The position numbers and the translations under genes are program-made. From Variovorax sp. 770b2 (GTDB lineage Bacteria > Pseudomonadota > Gammaproteobacteria > Burkholderiales > Burkholderiaceae_C), in assembly GCF_900115685.1 (NCBI RefSeq), contig NZ_FOXJ01000001.1:3133796-3197795 (forward strand): a DNA stretch of 64,000 bases, in the 5' to 3' direction. Positions 37,579 through 46,257 of this stretch are shown here, one piece after another (position 1 is the stretch's first letter; each line of letters starts with the position of its first letter). The notes beneath the pieces are model-generated. The model was not told the origin of the DNA. It searched no databases and saw nothing but the letters and a program-made list of their open reading frames with translations.

Positions 37579-37631
37579 GATGGCTCGCCTCCTTTGCGGC
37601 GATGGTCGAATGAGTTGAAGGAAAAAATAGA

Positions 37632-37706
37632 TGGGGTGCACGAACGGAATCGAACCGTCGTCAGCGGGATCACAGCCCGCGGCTCTGCCGTTGAGCTACG
37701 CGCACC
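37632..37706 (-). tRNA. tRNA-His(GTG)
   Basis: The cloverleaf includes the G-1 and C73 pair specific to tRNA-His, acceptor GTGCGCG/CGTGCAC and anticodon stem GCGGG/CCCGC with loop CTGTGAT (anticodon GTG). The T arm is GACGG-TTCGATT-CCGTT. CCA is encoded. G-1 is position 37706. Confidence 0.95.
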
Positions 37707-37730
37707 GTGAAGAGAAAGCCGGTCGGCCAG

Positions 37731-37937
37731 CTACCACTCGCCCACTTCGCGCACGCGCTGGTCGAGATCGAGGCACTCGCGCAGGCGCGAATGACCAAGC
37801 GAAGCGGACGAATTCGCCGCTGCACGCCGCGCATCGGCGCCGATACCGAAACGGCGAAGCCAGGCGAGCACCATGCGGCTGCGCGGCTGGGCCGGGCGCA
37901 CGGTGATCATCCGGATCGGGGTGTTGCGCTTGCGCAT
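37731..37937 (-). CDS. Small basic hypothetical protein, 68 residues
   Basis: This Arg-rich protein (MRKRNTPIRMITVRPAQPRSR...) has no recognised family. The ATG follows AAGGAGTCACC, a good Shine-Dalgarno, which is the main argument that it is real. It lies between tRNA-Arg (37 bp upstream) and tRNA-His (24 bp downstream) on the same strand, so the three could share one transcript with the HNH gene. It is short enough that chance cannot be ruled out. Confidence 0.5.
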   Translation of the reverse strand: MRKRNTPIRMITVRPAQPRSRMVLAWLRRFGIGADARRAAANSSASLGHSRLRECLDLDQRVREVGEW

Positions 37938-37973
37938 GGTGACTCCTTGGTTGTTGGTGACAGCAAAACAAAA

Positions 37974-38050
37974 TGGCCCCACGTGCACGACTCGAACGTG
38001 CAACCCCTTGCTTCGTAGGCAAGTGCTCTGATCCATTGAGCTAACGCGGG
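37974..38050 (-). tRNA. tRNA-Arg(ACG)
   Basis: The 77-base cloverleaf has acceptor CCCGCGT/ACGTGGG, anticodon stem CTTGC/GCAAG with loop CTACGAA (anticodon ACG, inosine-modified to read CGN codons) and T arm GCACG-TTCGAGT-CGTGC. CCA is encoded. Confidence 0.95.
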
Positions 38051-38356
38051 ATGAAAAGCAAAAAGTGTCCGGTTACGAGTTCCGGCGCCGCCCAATCTTT
38101 GCGGCCGGTTTCCGCGGAAGGACCATCTGCAATGGCCCGGTCCCGCTCGGGTTCGGTGCGAAAAAACGAATGACCGCTTTTCCATTTCGGTTGTGTCCTC
38201 ACGCGACGGACAGCGCGCTGGGCGCTGTCCCGTACGACGTCGCTGCACAGGAGGGATCAGTTCCTGCACATCCCGCCAGACCGTCTACGCGGTGGGTCCT
38301 GGCGGTGTGGTGAAGGCACACCCGAAATGGCAAAGCACGACAAGCAAAAGCAAAAA
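38051..38356. other. Intergenic region without a supported gene
   Basis: Short open frames occur on both strands but run into the tRNA-Arg gene or the terminator and lack convincing starts. The stretch should contain the promoter of the minus-strand tRNA-Arg transcript. Nothing else is supported. Confidence 0.5.
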
Positions 38357-38398
38357 ACAAAACAAAAAGGCCCGGAAACCTTTCGGTGTCCGGGCCTC
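38357..38398 (-). terminator. Rho-independent terminator
   Basis: The stem AGGCCCGG/CCGGGCCT with a 14-base inner part is followed on the minus strand by TTTTTGTTTTG. It ends the transcript of the small gene at 38427-38630. Confidence 0.8.
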
Positions 38399-38426
38399 TG
38401 CTGGAGAGAGCTTGGAAGGTATGCGC

Positions 38427-38630
38427 CTATGCGCAACCTCCACCCGGTAGCACCTGATCCTCGAACTTGCCAACGCGCAGGCGGGCTGCGGTTTGCGTGG
38501 CATGCACATGGCTCTGGCGCAGATTCGATTTCGACGACGGCATGCCGAACCCACCGCCACACGACCACACGCGCACGAACGCCCGGCCCGATGCGGGTCG
38601 AATGTTGGTGAGGGTCAATGCGGTGTTCAC
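38427..38630 (-). CDS. Small hypothetical protein, 67 residues (GTG start)
   Basis: No family was recognised. The GTG start at 38630 follows AGGAACCATC. A clear minus-strand promoter (TTGACG, 17 bp, TACAGT) lies 80-110 bp upstream and a terminator follows the stop, so a transcript is well supported. The protein has a Gly-rich middle (CGGGFG) and no membrane segment. The transcript might instead be a non-coding RNA. It is divergent from an HTH regulator gene that may control it. Confidence 0.5.
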   Translation of the reverse strand: MNTALTLTNIRPASGRAFVRVWSCGGGFGMPSSKSNLRQSHVHATQTAARLRVGKFEDQVLPGGGCA

Positions 38631-38710
38631 GATGGTTCCTGATCAAAAATTGCCGCTGTCGGCTGTTAAGGGTTGGAAAAAGGGGACGGCTTGAGCCGCG
38701 AGTGAGGTTG

Positions 38711-38763
38711 ACTGTAAATAGTGTTTACGGCGACGTCAACAACCGGGACAATCTTTTCTTGTC
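38711..38763. promoter_or_regulatory. Divergent promoter region with two inverted repeats
   Basis: On the minus strand TTGACG (38734-38739) and TACAGT (38711-38716) are 17 bp apart. The inverted repeat GTAAA-N5-TTTAC (38714-38728) overlaps that -10 and the spacer. A second, GACAA-N7-TTGTC (38747-38763), overlaps a possible plus-strand -10 (GACAAT) whose -35 would be TTTACG, again 17 bp away. Both repeats are well placed to be operators of the adjacent HTH regulator. Confidence 0.55.
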
Positions 38764-38785
38764 TCGTTGTTGTTGTTTTTGAACA

Positions 38786-39169
38786 GTGCCCAATATCACC
38801 GTCGCGCGTCGTCGCAATGTCCTTGCGCTGCATCGCCGCTTTCTCGAGGGCGCCGTTGCCGCGGGCCTGCCAGCCAAGGGGCTGGACCAGTCCTTTGCGA
38901 AGAAGATCGAAATCTCCCCCAGCATGTGGAGCCAGATCAAGAGTTCCCGGCCCATCGGCGACAACCTCGCGCGGCAAATCGAGCGGCATTGCGATGTGGA
39001 GGCCGGCTGGCTCGACAAGGAAGACCGGCCCTCCGAGGTGCCGGATGCTGCGGAAGATCGATTCATCGCGGCCGCAAGACAGGCATGGCGCACCGCCAAT
39101 GCCAAAGGGAAACGAGAACTCGGCGGCTGGCTGAAGAAACACGTCCAGGACGCCGACCCGCCGCCCTGA
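38786..39169 (+). CDS. Small HTH-type (Cro/C1-like) regulator
   Basis: This 127-residue protein has a compact helical region with ISPSMWSQIKSSRPIGDNLARQIERHCDVEAGWLDKE, which has the shape of a phage-repressor-type HTH. It resembles those regulators in which the recognition helix is followed by a conserved Arg-Gln-Ile-Glu helix. The start is a GTG with no Shine-Dalgarno. It lies divergent from a small hypothetical gene with two inverted repeats between. The role as a DNA-binding repressor is inferred from these features. Confidence 0.65.
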   Translation: MPNITVARRRNVLALHRRFLEGAVAAGLPAKGLDQSFAKKIEISPSMWSQIKSSRPIGDNLARQIERHCDVEAGWLDKEDRPSEVPDAAEDRFIAAARQAWRTANAKGKRELGGWLKKHVQDADPPP

Positions 39170-39172
39170 ATT

Positions 39173-39643
39173 TCAACCCGCCAATGCGGGCGCGTCGCGC
39201 AGGATCGCAGCGCGCATGTCATCGGGAATGGCGACGGCGCGATGCGTCTGGAGCGATGTCGTCACGATCACCTGCGTCATCTGCATGCGCACTTCGCCGG
39301 ACTCGGCACCGAAGCAGCGCACCGCCAGCGTCATCGAGCGCGAACCCAGCCGCTCCACCGCAAGGCCCAGCATCACCCGATCGCCCATCCGGCTCACGGC
39401 GCGGAAATCCACCTCGAGCTTCACGGTCGGCAGCCCGATGCGGCGCTCGGCCACGAGCCCGTGATAACTGAGCCCCAAGCCTTCGTTCACCCAGTCTTCG
39501 ATGAGCCCGTTGAGCATCACGAAGTACTGCGGATAGAACACGATGCCCGCCGGATCGCAGTCCGAAAACCGGATCAGCCGCGGCCGCCGGAACTCCGTGC
39601 TCGCCGCCGCGAGGTCGACATGCGTGGCGTCGCTCATGCTCAT
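39173..39643 (-). CDS. Acyl-CoA thioesterase, 4-hydroxybenzoyl-CoA type
   Basis: This 156-residue hot-dog-fold thioesterase has the catalytic-site segment RFSDCDPAGIVFYPQYF typical of the Pseudomonas-type 4-hydroxybenzoyl-CoA thioesterase. It would hydrolyse an aromatic acyl-CoA to the free acid. Two ATGs, at 39643 and 39637, lie after GAGGAGGG; the first is used. It is the last gene of the long aromatic catabolic cluster and starts two bases after the MarR gene. It may recover CoA from dead-end thioesters. Confidence 0.85.
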   Translation of the reverse strand: MSMSDATHVDLAAASTEFRRPRLIRFSDCDPAGIVFYPQYFVMLNGLIEDWVNEGLGLSYHGLVAERRIGLPTVKLEVDFRAVSRMGDRVMLGLAVERLGSRSMTLAVRCFGAESGEVRMQMTQVIVTTSLQTHRAVAIPDDMRAAILRDAPALAG

Positions 39644-39645
39644 GC

Positions 39646-40176
39646 TCAACCCTCCTCGACCCCGGCTTCGCCGCGCATCACATGCACGCGCAGCAGTCCG
39701 AGCTGGCTGTGCATCTGCTTGACCGTCTTCATGTCCAGGCCCGAGAACATCTCCAGGATCCACTGCTCGTGCTCGCTCGCCATGGTCTCGAAGGTGCGCC
39801 GCCCCGCGGGCGTGAGGCTCACGATCCATGCGCGGCGATCGTCGGGGCTCGGGGCACGCGCCACCATGCCTTCGCGCTCGAGCTCGTCGGTCAGGCCCGT
39901 CACGTTGCCGCCGGTCACCATCAGGTAGCGCGACAGCACGCGCATCTTGAGCCCGTCCTTGTACCGATGCAGCTGCGCCATGTAGTCGAAGCGCGCCAGC
40001 GAGATACCGAAGCGCTCGCGCAGACGGCGGCGAATCTCGGCCTCGATCTGCGTGGTGCTCGCGAGCATGCGCAGCCACAGCTTGAGCATCGCGTGGTCCT
40101 CGTGGCCGGCGCGCCCCTCGTGGCCGAGTTCCTCGGCATCGCTGAGCGCGGCGTGCGAGGCGTCGTTGCGTGTCAT
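39646..40176 (-). CDS. MarR family transcriptional regulator
   Basis: This 176-residue MarR protein has the winged helix around [45 protein letters not shown] (residues ~80-125), with helical dimerisation parts on both sides and a His-rich N-terminus. The start overlaps the SDR stop (ATGA) and has GGAGGAG upstream. MarR regulators of aromatic operons usually repress until a pathway acid or CoA ester binds. In the auxin loci known from Variovorax, MarR proteins sense indole-3-acetate; whether this one does is inference. Confidence 0.92.
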   Translation of the reverse strand: MTRNDASHAALSDAEELGHEGRAGHEDHAMLKLWLRMLASTTQIEAEIRRRLRERFGISLARFDYMAQLHRYKDGLKMRVLSRYLMVTGGNVTGLTDELEREGMVARAPSPDDRRAWIVSLTPAGRRTFETMASEHEQWILEMFSGLDMKTVKQMHSQLGLLRVHVMRGEAGVEEG

Positions 40177-40949
40177 GTCACTTCTCCTCCCGAAACCGAG
40201 ATCGACTGGCCGGTGACCGACGCCGCGCCCTCCCCGCACAGCCAGCGCACGGTATCGGCCACTTCGGACGGCTGCACGATGCGCTTTTGCGGGTTGACGC
40301 TGGAGAATTCCGCCAGCGCATCGGCCTCGCTGCGCCCGGTCTTGCCGACCACGTTGGCGACGCTGTTGCGCAGGATGTCGGTGTCGGTATAGCCCGGGCA
40401 CACGGCATTCACCGTGATGCCCTTGCGCGCCACTTCGAGCGCGAGCGAGCGCGTGAGGCCGATCACGCCGTGCTTGGCCGCGGTGTAGGCCGAGACGTAG
40501 GCGTAGCCCTTCTGCCCCGCGGTGCTCGCGATGTTGACGATGCGGCCCCAGCCCGCCTCGAGCATGTCGGGCAATGCAGCCTGCGCGCACAAAAAACTGC
40601 CGGTGAGATTCACCGACAGCATCCGCTGCCACAGTTCGACCGAGGTCTTGAGGAACGGCGCGCTCTCTGCAGCGCCTGCGTTGTTGACCAGGAGGGCGAT
40701 CGGGCCTCGCGCCGCACGAGCCTGCGCGAAGGCCGCCTGAACGCCCTCCTGATCGGCCACGTCAGCTGCCGCCACGCCGTGACCGCTGCCGGCGAGCGTA
40801 TCGGCCACGCGCTGAAGTGCCTCGCGGTCGCGCCCCAGCAAGGTCAGCACAGCGCCTTCGGACGCCAGGGTGCGGGCGATCTCGGCGCCGATGCCGCGCG
40901 CCGCGCCGGTGACCAGGGCATGACGGCCAGTGAGTAAATTTGATTGCAT
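40173..40949 (-). CDS. SDR family oxidoreductase, 3-hydroxyacyl-CoA dehydrogenase-like
   Basis: This 258-residue classical SDR has TGAARGIG for cofactor binding, NNAG, a catalytic Ser and YTAAK, and ends with a conventional SGGEVT. The sequence is close to NAD-dependent 3-hydroxyacyl-CoA dehydrogenases and acetoacetyl-CoA reductases ([22 protein letters not shown]). It is coupled to the MarR gene by a four-base overlap and separated by 93 bp from the CoA ligase gene upstream, which may hold its own promoter. Confidence 0.9.
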   Translation of the reverse strand: MQSNLLTGRHALVTGAARGIGAEIARTLASEGAVLTLLGRDREALQRVADTLAGSGHGVAAADVADQEGVQAAFAQARAARGPIALLVNNAGAAESAPFLKTSVELWQRMLSVNLTGSFLCAQAALPDMLEAGWGRIVNIASTAGQKGYAYVSAYTAAKHGVIGLTRSLALEVARKGITVNAVCPGYTDTDILRNSVANVVGKTGRSEADALAEFSSVNPQKRIVQPSEVADTVRWLCGEGAASVTGQSISVSGGEVT

Positions 40950-41042
40950 ACCTGAATGGTTTAGTTCTGAATCATTTTAGCGATGTCCGATAGCCCGGAC
41001 TGTCACTGCATGAAACGATCCCTTCGAGATCCAGCGCCCCCG
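40950..41042. promoter_or_regulatory. Gap before the SDR-MarR-thioesterase genes, with repeated ATTCAG
   Basis: On the minus strand ATTCAG occurs twice, 15 bp apart, within 25 bp of the SDR start. As the largest gap inside this gene series, it may hold an internal promoter and a MarR-type binding site. The evidence is modest. Confidence 0.3.
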
Positions 41043-42629
41043 TCATGAAGCCCGCGGCCGGCCGTCCCAGGTCTGCGGCCCCACGCCGCGCTCGCGCAGC
41101 TTGAACTTCTGCACCTTGCCGTTCTCGGTGCGCGGCAGGTCGGGCAGCACGTCGATGTAGCGCGGCACCGCGAAGTAAGGCAGGCGCCCTTCGCAGAAGC
41201 GCGCGAGCTCGACCGGATCGATATGGGTACCTTCGCGGGCCACCAGCGCGGCCATCACTTCGTCCTCCGCGAGTTCGGAGCGCACCGGATACACGGCGCA
41301 CGAGGCCACGGCCGCATGGCTCAGCAGCACCTGTTCGACCTCGAACGAAGAGATGTTCTCCCCGCGCCGGCGGATCGCGTCCTTGATGCGGTCCACGAAC
41401 CGAAACGCGCCGTCCGCATCGCGCACCACCCGGTCGCCCGTGTGGAACCACAGGTTGCGCCAGGCCTCGACGGTCTTCTCCGGCATGTTGAAGTAGCCGC
41501 TCGCAAAGGCGTAGGGCTCGTCCGCGCGCAGCAGCAACTCGCCGGCCTCGCCGGAGGGCAGCGCGGCGTCGTCTTCATCGGCCACGCAGGCCTGGAAGCC
41601 GGGCCGCAACCAGCCCATGACACCGCCGCGCGGCGAATCCGGCGCAGTGGCGATCGCAAAATTGGTTTCCGTCGAACCATAGCCTTCGAGCAGCGACACG
41701 CCCGTGCGCGCCTTGAAAGCCTGCCCCGCGGCCGCAGGCACGCCCGGCCCGAGCCCGATGCGCACGCGGTGATCGCGCTCGCCTTCGCCCTCGGGCTGCG
41801 CGAGCAGGATCGGCACCATCGCCCCCAGCAGGTAGACCACGGTCGCGCCGCTCGCCCGCATCGACGGCCAGAAGCCCGATGCCGAGAAGCGCGATTCGAA
41901 GACGACCTCGGCCCCCGTCAGCGCGGCCTGCGCGAAAGTGTTGAGCGCATTGATGTGGAAGAGCGGCAGCGTGGTGCACAGCACGTCGTCGCGCCCGACA
42001 CCGAGCACCTCGGCGCTGTTCACGCCCCACCAGAAATACTGCGCATGCGGGCAGATCACGCCCTTGGCCGGCCCGGTGGTGCCCGAGGTGTAGAGGATGG
42101 CGAGCGGATCGCCCGGCTGCACCGCGGCAGGCGCAATGGCTTGCGAGCCTTCCGGGTAGTTCGAGACGCGCACATCGGCGGGCGGCTCCCAGGACGCATC
42201 GCCTTCGCCTACCACCCACACTTCGCGCAGCAACGTACGCCCGAGATCTGCCGTCTTCAACCGCTCGAGAAAACCCGCCTCGATCACCAGCAGCCTAGCC
42301 TGGCTGTTGGCCAGGAAGTATTCGATCTGCGGCCCCATCGACGCCGTGTTGACCGGCACGACCGACGCGCCCATCCATCCCGCGCCGAGAAAAGTTTCAA
42401 GAAACTCGATGCGGTTTCCGCACATCACCGCGATGCGGTCGCCGCGCGCCACGCCGGCCTGCGCAAGTGCCCCGGCACGTACCGCAGCGGCTTCCGCCGC
42501 GTCGCCGTGCGTCCATTGCCGCCCCGCCACCCGCAGCAGCGCACGCGCACCGAACAACGCCGACTGCCGTTGCAGCATCGCGGGCAGCGTGCGCTGCGCC
42601 GGCGGCAGTGCGCGCACCTCACTCGTCAT
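41043..42629 (-). CDS. AMP-dependent acyl-CoA synthetase (ligase 1)
   Basis: This 528-residue ANL-family ligase has the P-loop [14 protein letters not shown], the YGSTETN motif, the [12 protein letters not shown]...WFHTGDRV hinge region and C-terminal [14 protein letters not shown] with the catalytic lysine near [13 protein letters not shown]. It activates a carboxylic acid to its CoA ester using ATP. Its start overlaps livF by 11 bases. Similarity is closest to CaiC/crotonobetaine- or feruloyl-type ligases, but the actual acid is not known; an indolic or aromatic acid fits the cluster. Confidence 0.9.
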   Translation of the reverse strand: MTSEVRALPPAQRTLPAMLQRQSALFGARALLRVAGRQWTHGDAAEAAAVRAGALAQAGVARGDRIAVMCGNRIEFLETFLGAGWMGASVVPVNTASMGPQIEYFLANSQARLLVIEAGFLERLKTADLGRTLLREVWVVGEGDASWEPPADVRVSNYPEGSQAIAPAAVQPGDPLAILYTSGTTGPAKGVICPHAQYFWWGVNSAEVLGVGRDDVLCTTLPLFHINALNTFAQAALTGAEVVFESRFSASGFWPSMRASGATVVYLLGAMVPILLAQPEGEGERDHRVRIGLGPGVPAAAGQAFKARTGVSLLEGYGSTETNFAIATAPDSPRGGVMGWLRPGFQACVADEDDAALPSGEAGELLLRADEPYAFASGYFNMPEKTVEAWRNLWFHTGDRVVRDADGAFRFVDRIKDAIRRRGENISSFEVEQVLLSHAAVASCAVYPVRSELAEDEVMAALVAREGTHIDPVELARFCEGRLPYFAVPRYIDVLPDLPRTENGKVQKFKLRERGVGPQTWDGRPRAS

Positions 42630-43350
42630 CGTGCGTGCCCCCTCCGAGATAGGTCGCCTGCACGCGCGGATCGCTCGCCAGTTCGGCCGAAGCGCCCGAG
42701 AGCGCGATCTCGCCCGTCTCCAGCACATACCCCTCGTCCGAGCTTTCGAGCGCCGCGCGGGCGTTCTGCTCGACCAGCAGGATGGAGACACCGTCTTCGC
42801 GCAGCTTGCGCACGATGGTGAGGATGTCCCGCACGATCAGCGGCGCGAGGCCGAGGCTGGGCTCGTCGAGCATCAGGAGGCGCGGCGCCGACATCAGCGC
42901 CCGCCCCACCGCCAGCATCTGCCGCTCGCCGCCCGAGAGCGTGTCGGCGCGCTGCGCACGGCGCTCGGCCAGCCGCGGAAAGCGGTCGTACACCGATTGC
43001 AGTCGCTTCTTCATTGCATCGCCGCGCAGCCGCTTGGCATACGCGCCCAGCTGCAGGTTGTCGAGCACGGTGAGCTCGCCGAACAGCTCGCGCTTCTCGG
43101 GCACGAGGCACAGGCCCCGCTCCACGCGCGCCTCCACATCGAGCCCTTGCAGGTCTTCACCCTCGAAGCGCAGCGTGCCCTTGCAAGGCAGCAAGCCCAT
43201 GGCGGCGGCCAGCAGCGTGGTCTTGCCCGCGCCGTTCGGCCCGATCACCGAGATGATCTGGCCGGGTTGCAAGTCGAGCGACACGCCACGCACCGCCTCG
43301 ACCTGTCCATAAGAGACATGCAGGTCACCAATCTCCAGCATCGCGCTCAT
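42619..43350 (-). CDS. livF: Branched-chain amino-acid-type ABC transporter ATPase, LivF
   Basis: This 243-residue ATPase has Walker [10 protein letters not shown], signature [15 protein letters not shown] and Walker [15 protein letters not shown], the exact LivF pattern. Its start overlaps the stop of the LivM-LivG fusion (ATGA) and its stop overlaps the ligase start. It works with that fusion and LivH. In this cluster the importer probably carries the aromatic substrate and not amino acids. Confidence 0.93.
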   Translation of the reverse strand: MSAMLEIGDLHVSYGQVEAVRGVSLDLQPGQIISVIGPNGAGKTTLLAAAMGLLPCKGTLRFEGEDLQGLDVEARVERGLCLVPEKRELFGELTVLDNLQLGAYAKRLRGDAMKKRLQSVYDRFPRLAERRAQRADTLSGGERQMLAVGRALMSAPRLLMLDEPSLGLAPLIVRDILTIVRKLREDGVSILLVEQNARAALESSDEGYVLETGEIALSGASAELASDPRVQATYLGGGTHDDE

Positions 43351-45134
43351 ACGACGCTCCCCAGGTAAGCCGCCTGCACACGCTCGTCAGCGCGCACCGC
43401 CGACGGCACGCCCTCCACGAGCTTGGAGCCGAAGTTCATCACCACCAGACGGTCCACCAGTTTCATCACGAAGTCCATGTCGTGTTCGACGATCAGGATG
43501 GTCACGCCCTCCTCGCGGAGTTTGCGCAACAGGTCGCCGAGCGCCATCTTTTCCTTGCGGCGCAGGCCCGCCGCGGGCTCGTCGAGCACCAGCAGCACCG
43601 GGTCGGCGGCCAGCGCGCGCGCGATCTCCAGGATGCGCTGCGTGCCCAGCGGCAGGCTGCCCGCGAGCTCGTGCGCGCGGTCGCCCAGGCCGATGCGGTC
43701 GAGCTGGCGCTGCGCCTCCTGCAGGATCTGGTTCTCTTCGGTGCGGTCCAGCCGCAGGCCCGCCTTCAGGATGCCCGAGCGCGTGCGCGAATGCGCACCC
43801 AGCGCCACGTTGTCCAAGAGGCTCATGCGCGGCCGCAGCTTCACATGCTGGAAGGTGCGCGCCAGGCCCAGCCGCGCCACCTGCCGCTGCGGCATGCCGG
43901 CGATGTCGTGGTCGAGAAAGCGCACCTGCCCCGAGGTCATCGGCAGCGTGCAGGTCAGCAGGTTGAACATGGTCGACTTGCCCGCGCCGTTCGGCCCGAT
44001 CAGCCCGACGATCTCGCCGGCCTTCACGTCGAAGCTCACGTCGTTCACCGCCACGAGGCCGCCAAAGCGCTTGACCGCGCCGTTCACCGACAGCACCTGC
44101 GTGCCACGCGCCGGCAATTGCCGATGCGGCAGCGGATCGACCCGTGGCGCCTCGTGGCGCGAGACGCCCTGCGTGCCGCCGCGCCGACGCGTCCAGCGCC
44201 GCAGCAACCCCATCAACCCGCCACGCGCAAAGTGCAGCAGCAGGATGAAGAGCGCGGCGAAGGCCACGGCCTCCAGCTGCCCGGCGCGCTGCGTGAGCAT
44301 CGGCAACACGTCCTGCAGCCCGTTCTTCAGCACCAGCACCAGCGCGGCACCCACCAGCGCGCCCGCCAGTTGCCCGAGCCCGCCGGCCACCGCCATCAAC
44401 AGGTACTCGATGCTCGCGCGCACATCGAAGGGCGACGGGCTCACGAAGCGGTTCATGTGCGCATAGAGCCAGCCCGCCAGCCCCGCGAACAACGCGGCCG
44501 TGACGAACAGCGAGAGCCGCACGCGGTACGCGTCCGCCCCCACGCTCGCCAGCAGCGTCGCGCCGCCGCGCAGCCCGCGAATCGCGCGCCCGGGCCGCGA
44601 CTGCAGCAGGTTGTGGCTGAACAGACAGGCGAGGCCGACCACCACCCAGATCAGGTAGTACATCGACCGTGGATCGGCCAGCGACCAGCCCGCGACCTGC
44701 AGCGCCGGAATGTTCGAAAGCCCCGTGTGCCGGCCGAGCGCATCGACGTTGCCGAACAGCATCGCGATCGACAGGCCCCACGCGATGGTGCTGAGCGGCA
44801 GGAAGTGACCGCCGAGCCGCAGCGTGAGCATGCCGATGGCCAGCGCCGAGAGGCCCGTGAGCAGCAGCGCGAACAGGAGGCCGATCCACGGCGACATGCC
44901 CTGCGCCGTCGTGAGCCACGCCGTCGCATAGGCCGCGATGCCCACGAAGGCCGCCTGCCCGAACGAGGTCGCGCCGCCCACGCCCGTGAGCAGCACCAGA
45001 CCGAGCGCCACCAGGGCGCCGATGCCGATGTCGTTGAGCAGCGAAACCGTGAAGCTGCCCGCCACCGCCGGCACGAGGGCCAGCACGACGACCACCGCGG
45101 CGATCCAGCCCATGCGTTTGCGGTTGCCGTTCAT
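43347..45134 (-). CDS. LivM-LivG fusion: ABC permease plus ATP-binding protein
   Basis: This single 595-residue product joins a LivM-type permease (residues ~1-310, about nine helices, with [25 protein letters not shown]) to a LivG-type ATPase (~345-595). The ATPase has Walker A GPNGAGKS at 380-387, signature [15 protein letters not shown] and Walker [12 protein letters not shown] basic linker ([11 protein letters not shown]...) joins the two. Such fusions are known in some betaproteobacteria. Start and stop overlap neighbours by four bases each. Confidence 0.92.
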   Translation of the reverse strand: MNGNRKRMGWIAAVVVVLALVPAVAGSFTVSLLNDIGIGALVALGLVLLTGVGGATSFGQAAFVGIAAYATAWLTTAQGMSPWIGLLFALLLTGLSALAIGMLTLRLGGHFLPLSTIAWGLSIAMLFGNVDALGRHTGLSNIPALQVAGWSLADPRSMYYLIWVVVGLACLFSHNLLQSRPGRAIRGLRGGATLLASVGADAYRVRLSLFVTAALFAGLAGWLYAHMNRFVSPSPFDVRASIEYLLMAVAGGLGQLAGALVGAALVLVLKNGLQDVLPMLTQRAGQLEAVAFAALFILLLHFARGGLMGLLRRWTRRRGGTQGVSRHEAPRVDPLPHRQLPARGTQVLSVNGAVKRFGGLVAVNDVSFDVKAGEIVGLIGPNGAGKSTMFNLLTCTLPMTSGQVRFLDHDIAGMPQRQVARLGLARTFQHVKLRPRMSLLDNVALGAHSRTRSGILKAGLRLDRTEENQILQEAQRQLDRIGLGDRAHELAGSLPLGTQRILEIARALAADPVLLVLDEPAAGLRRKEKMALGDLLRKLREEGVTILIVEHDMDFVMKLVDRLVVMNFGSKLVEGVPSAVRADERVQAAYLGSVV

Positions 45135-46186
45135 TGGTCCACCTCGTCTTCTTCCTCTTCCGAATGGGTCACCATGAAGGAGCGCAGCATGAGCACCGGT
45201 ATGAGCAAGCTGAACACGATCACGTCTTTCAACGCACCGCTCCAGAACGAGGCGAAGCTCTCCACCACGCCGACCGCGAGCGCACCCACGGCCGTCATCG
45301 GATAGCTCACGAGCCCGCCGATGATCGCGGCCACGAAGGCCTTCAGGCCGATGATGAAACCCGAGTCGTAATACATGGTCGTCACCGGCGCGATCAGCAC
45401 GCCGATGAGCCCGGCCAGCAGCGACGCACAGCCATACGCCAGCAGCGCCGTGCGCACCGGCCGGATGCCGACCAGCCGCGCACCCACCCGATTGACCGCC
45501 GTGGCGCGCAGCGCCTTGCCGGCCACCGTGCGCTCGAACACCAGGAAGAACAGGCCGCTCAACACGATCGCCGCGCCCACCATCAGCACCACCTGGCCGC
45601 TGACCGTGAACCCGTCGCCCAGCGTGAACACCGCGCTCGTGAGCGGCGTGGTGCGCGAACCTTCAGGACCGAAGAACAGCAGGCCCAGGCCGGAGAGCAG
45701 GAAGTGCAGTGCGAGGGACACGATCAGCAGCACCAGCACCGATGCATCGGCGATCGGCTGGAACACCACCCGCGCGAGCAGCGGCGCGATGGGCACCACC
45801 AGCAATACGGCCACCGCGATATGCACCGCCACCGGCACGCCCGGCCGGGCCGCCAGCCATGCGAGCACGCACGGAATCGCGGGCAGCACGCCCCACATCA
45901 GCACCGCCTTGGGAATGCGCGAGGCCTCCCCGCGCCGCAGCAGGCTGCCGATTTCCGTCGCCAGCGCCAGCACCGCGAGCACCGCCACCATGCCGATGGT
46001 CGCCGGCACGCGGCCGGTTTCGAAGGCCGCGAGCGACAGGGCCGCGAAGGCCGCGATGTCGCCGAAGGGCACGAACACCACGCGCGTCACGGAAAAGATC
46101 AGCACCAGCCCGAGCCCGGCCAGCAGATAGACGGCACCGTTGGCCAGGCCGTCGGTGAGGAGGATCAGCGCGACGTCCCACGTCAT
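45131..46186 (-). CDS. livH: Branched-chain-type ABC transporter permease, LivH-like
   Basis: This 351-residue permease has about nine to ten transmembrane helices, an N-terminal DGLANGAVYLLAGLGLVLIF (LivH signature) and an EAA-type loop (TAVNRVGARLVGIRPV) near residue 240. It is a little longer than LivH from enteric bacteria because of an inserted helix pair around residues 65-135. It forms the channel with the LivM half of the fusion. Confidence 0.92.
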   Translation of the reverse strand: MTWDVALILLTDGLANGAVYLLAGLGLVLIFSVTRVVFVPFGDIAAFAALSLAAFETGRVPATIGMVAVLAVLALATEIGSLLRRGEASRIPKAVLMWGVLPAIPCVLAWLAARPGVPVAVHIAVAVLLVVPIAPLLARVVFQPIADASVLVLLIVSLALHFLLSGLGLLFFGPEGSRTTPLTSAVFTLGDGFTVSGQVVLMVGAAIVLSGLFFLVFERTVAGKALRATAVNRVGARLVGIRPVRTALLAYGCASLLAGLIGVLIAPVTTMYYDSGFIIGLKAFVAAIIGGLVSYPMTAVGALAVGVVESFASFWSGALKDVIVFSLLIPVLMLRSFMVTHSEEEEDEVDQ

Positions 46187-46257
46187 GGGAAAACCTCAGG
46201 CATTGCTTTCATCTTTCTTCATCTTTTTTCTTGTCTTCTTCGGGAACGGGGCATTGG

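Noticed and set aside
37907-38269. 120-codon minus-strand frame covering tRNA-Arg
   Set aside because: It runs straight through a complete tRNA gene and its start lacks support.
38193-38450. 85-codon plus-strand frame with a Lys-rich stretch
   Set aside because: It crosses a minus-strand terminator hairpin and has no good start signal.
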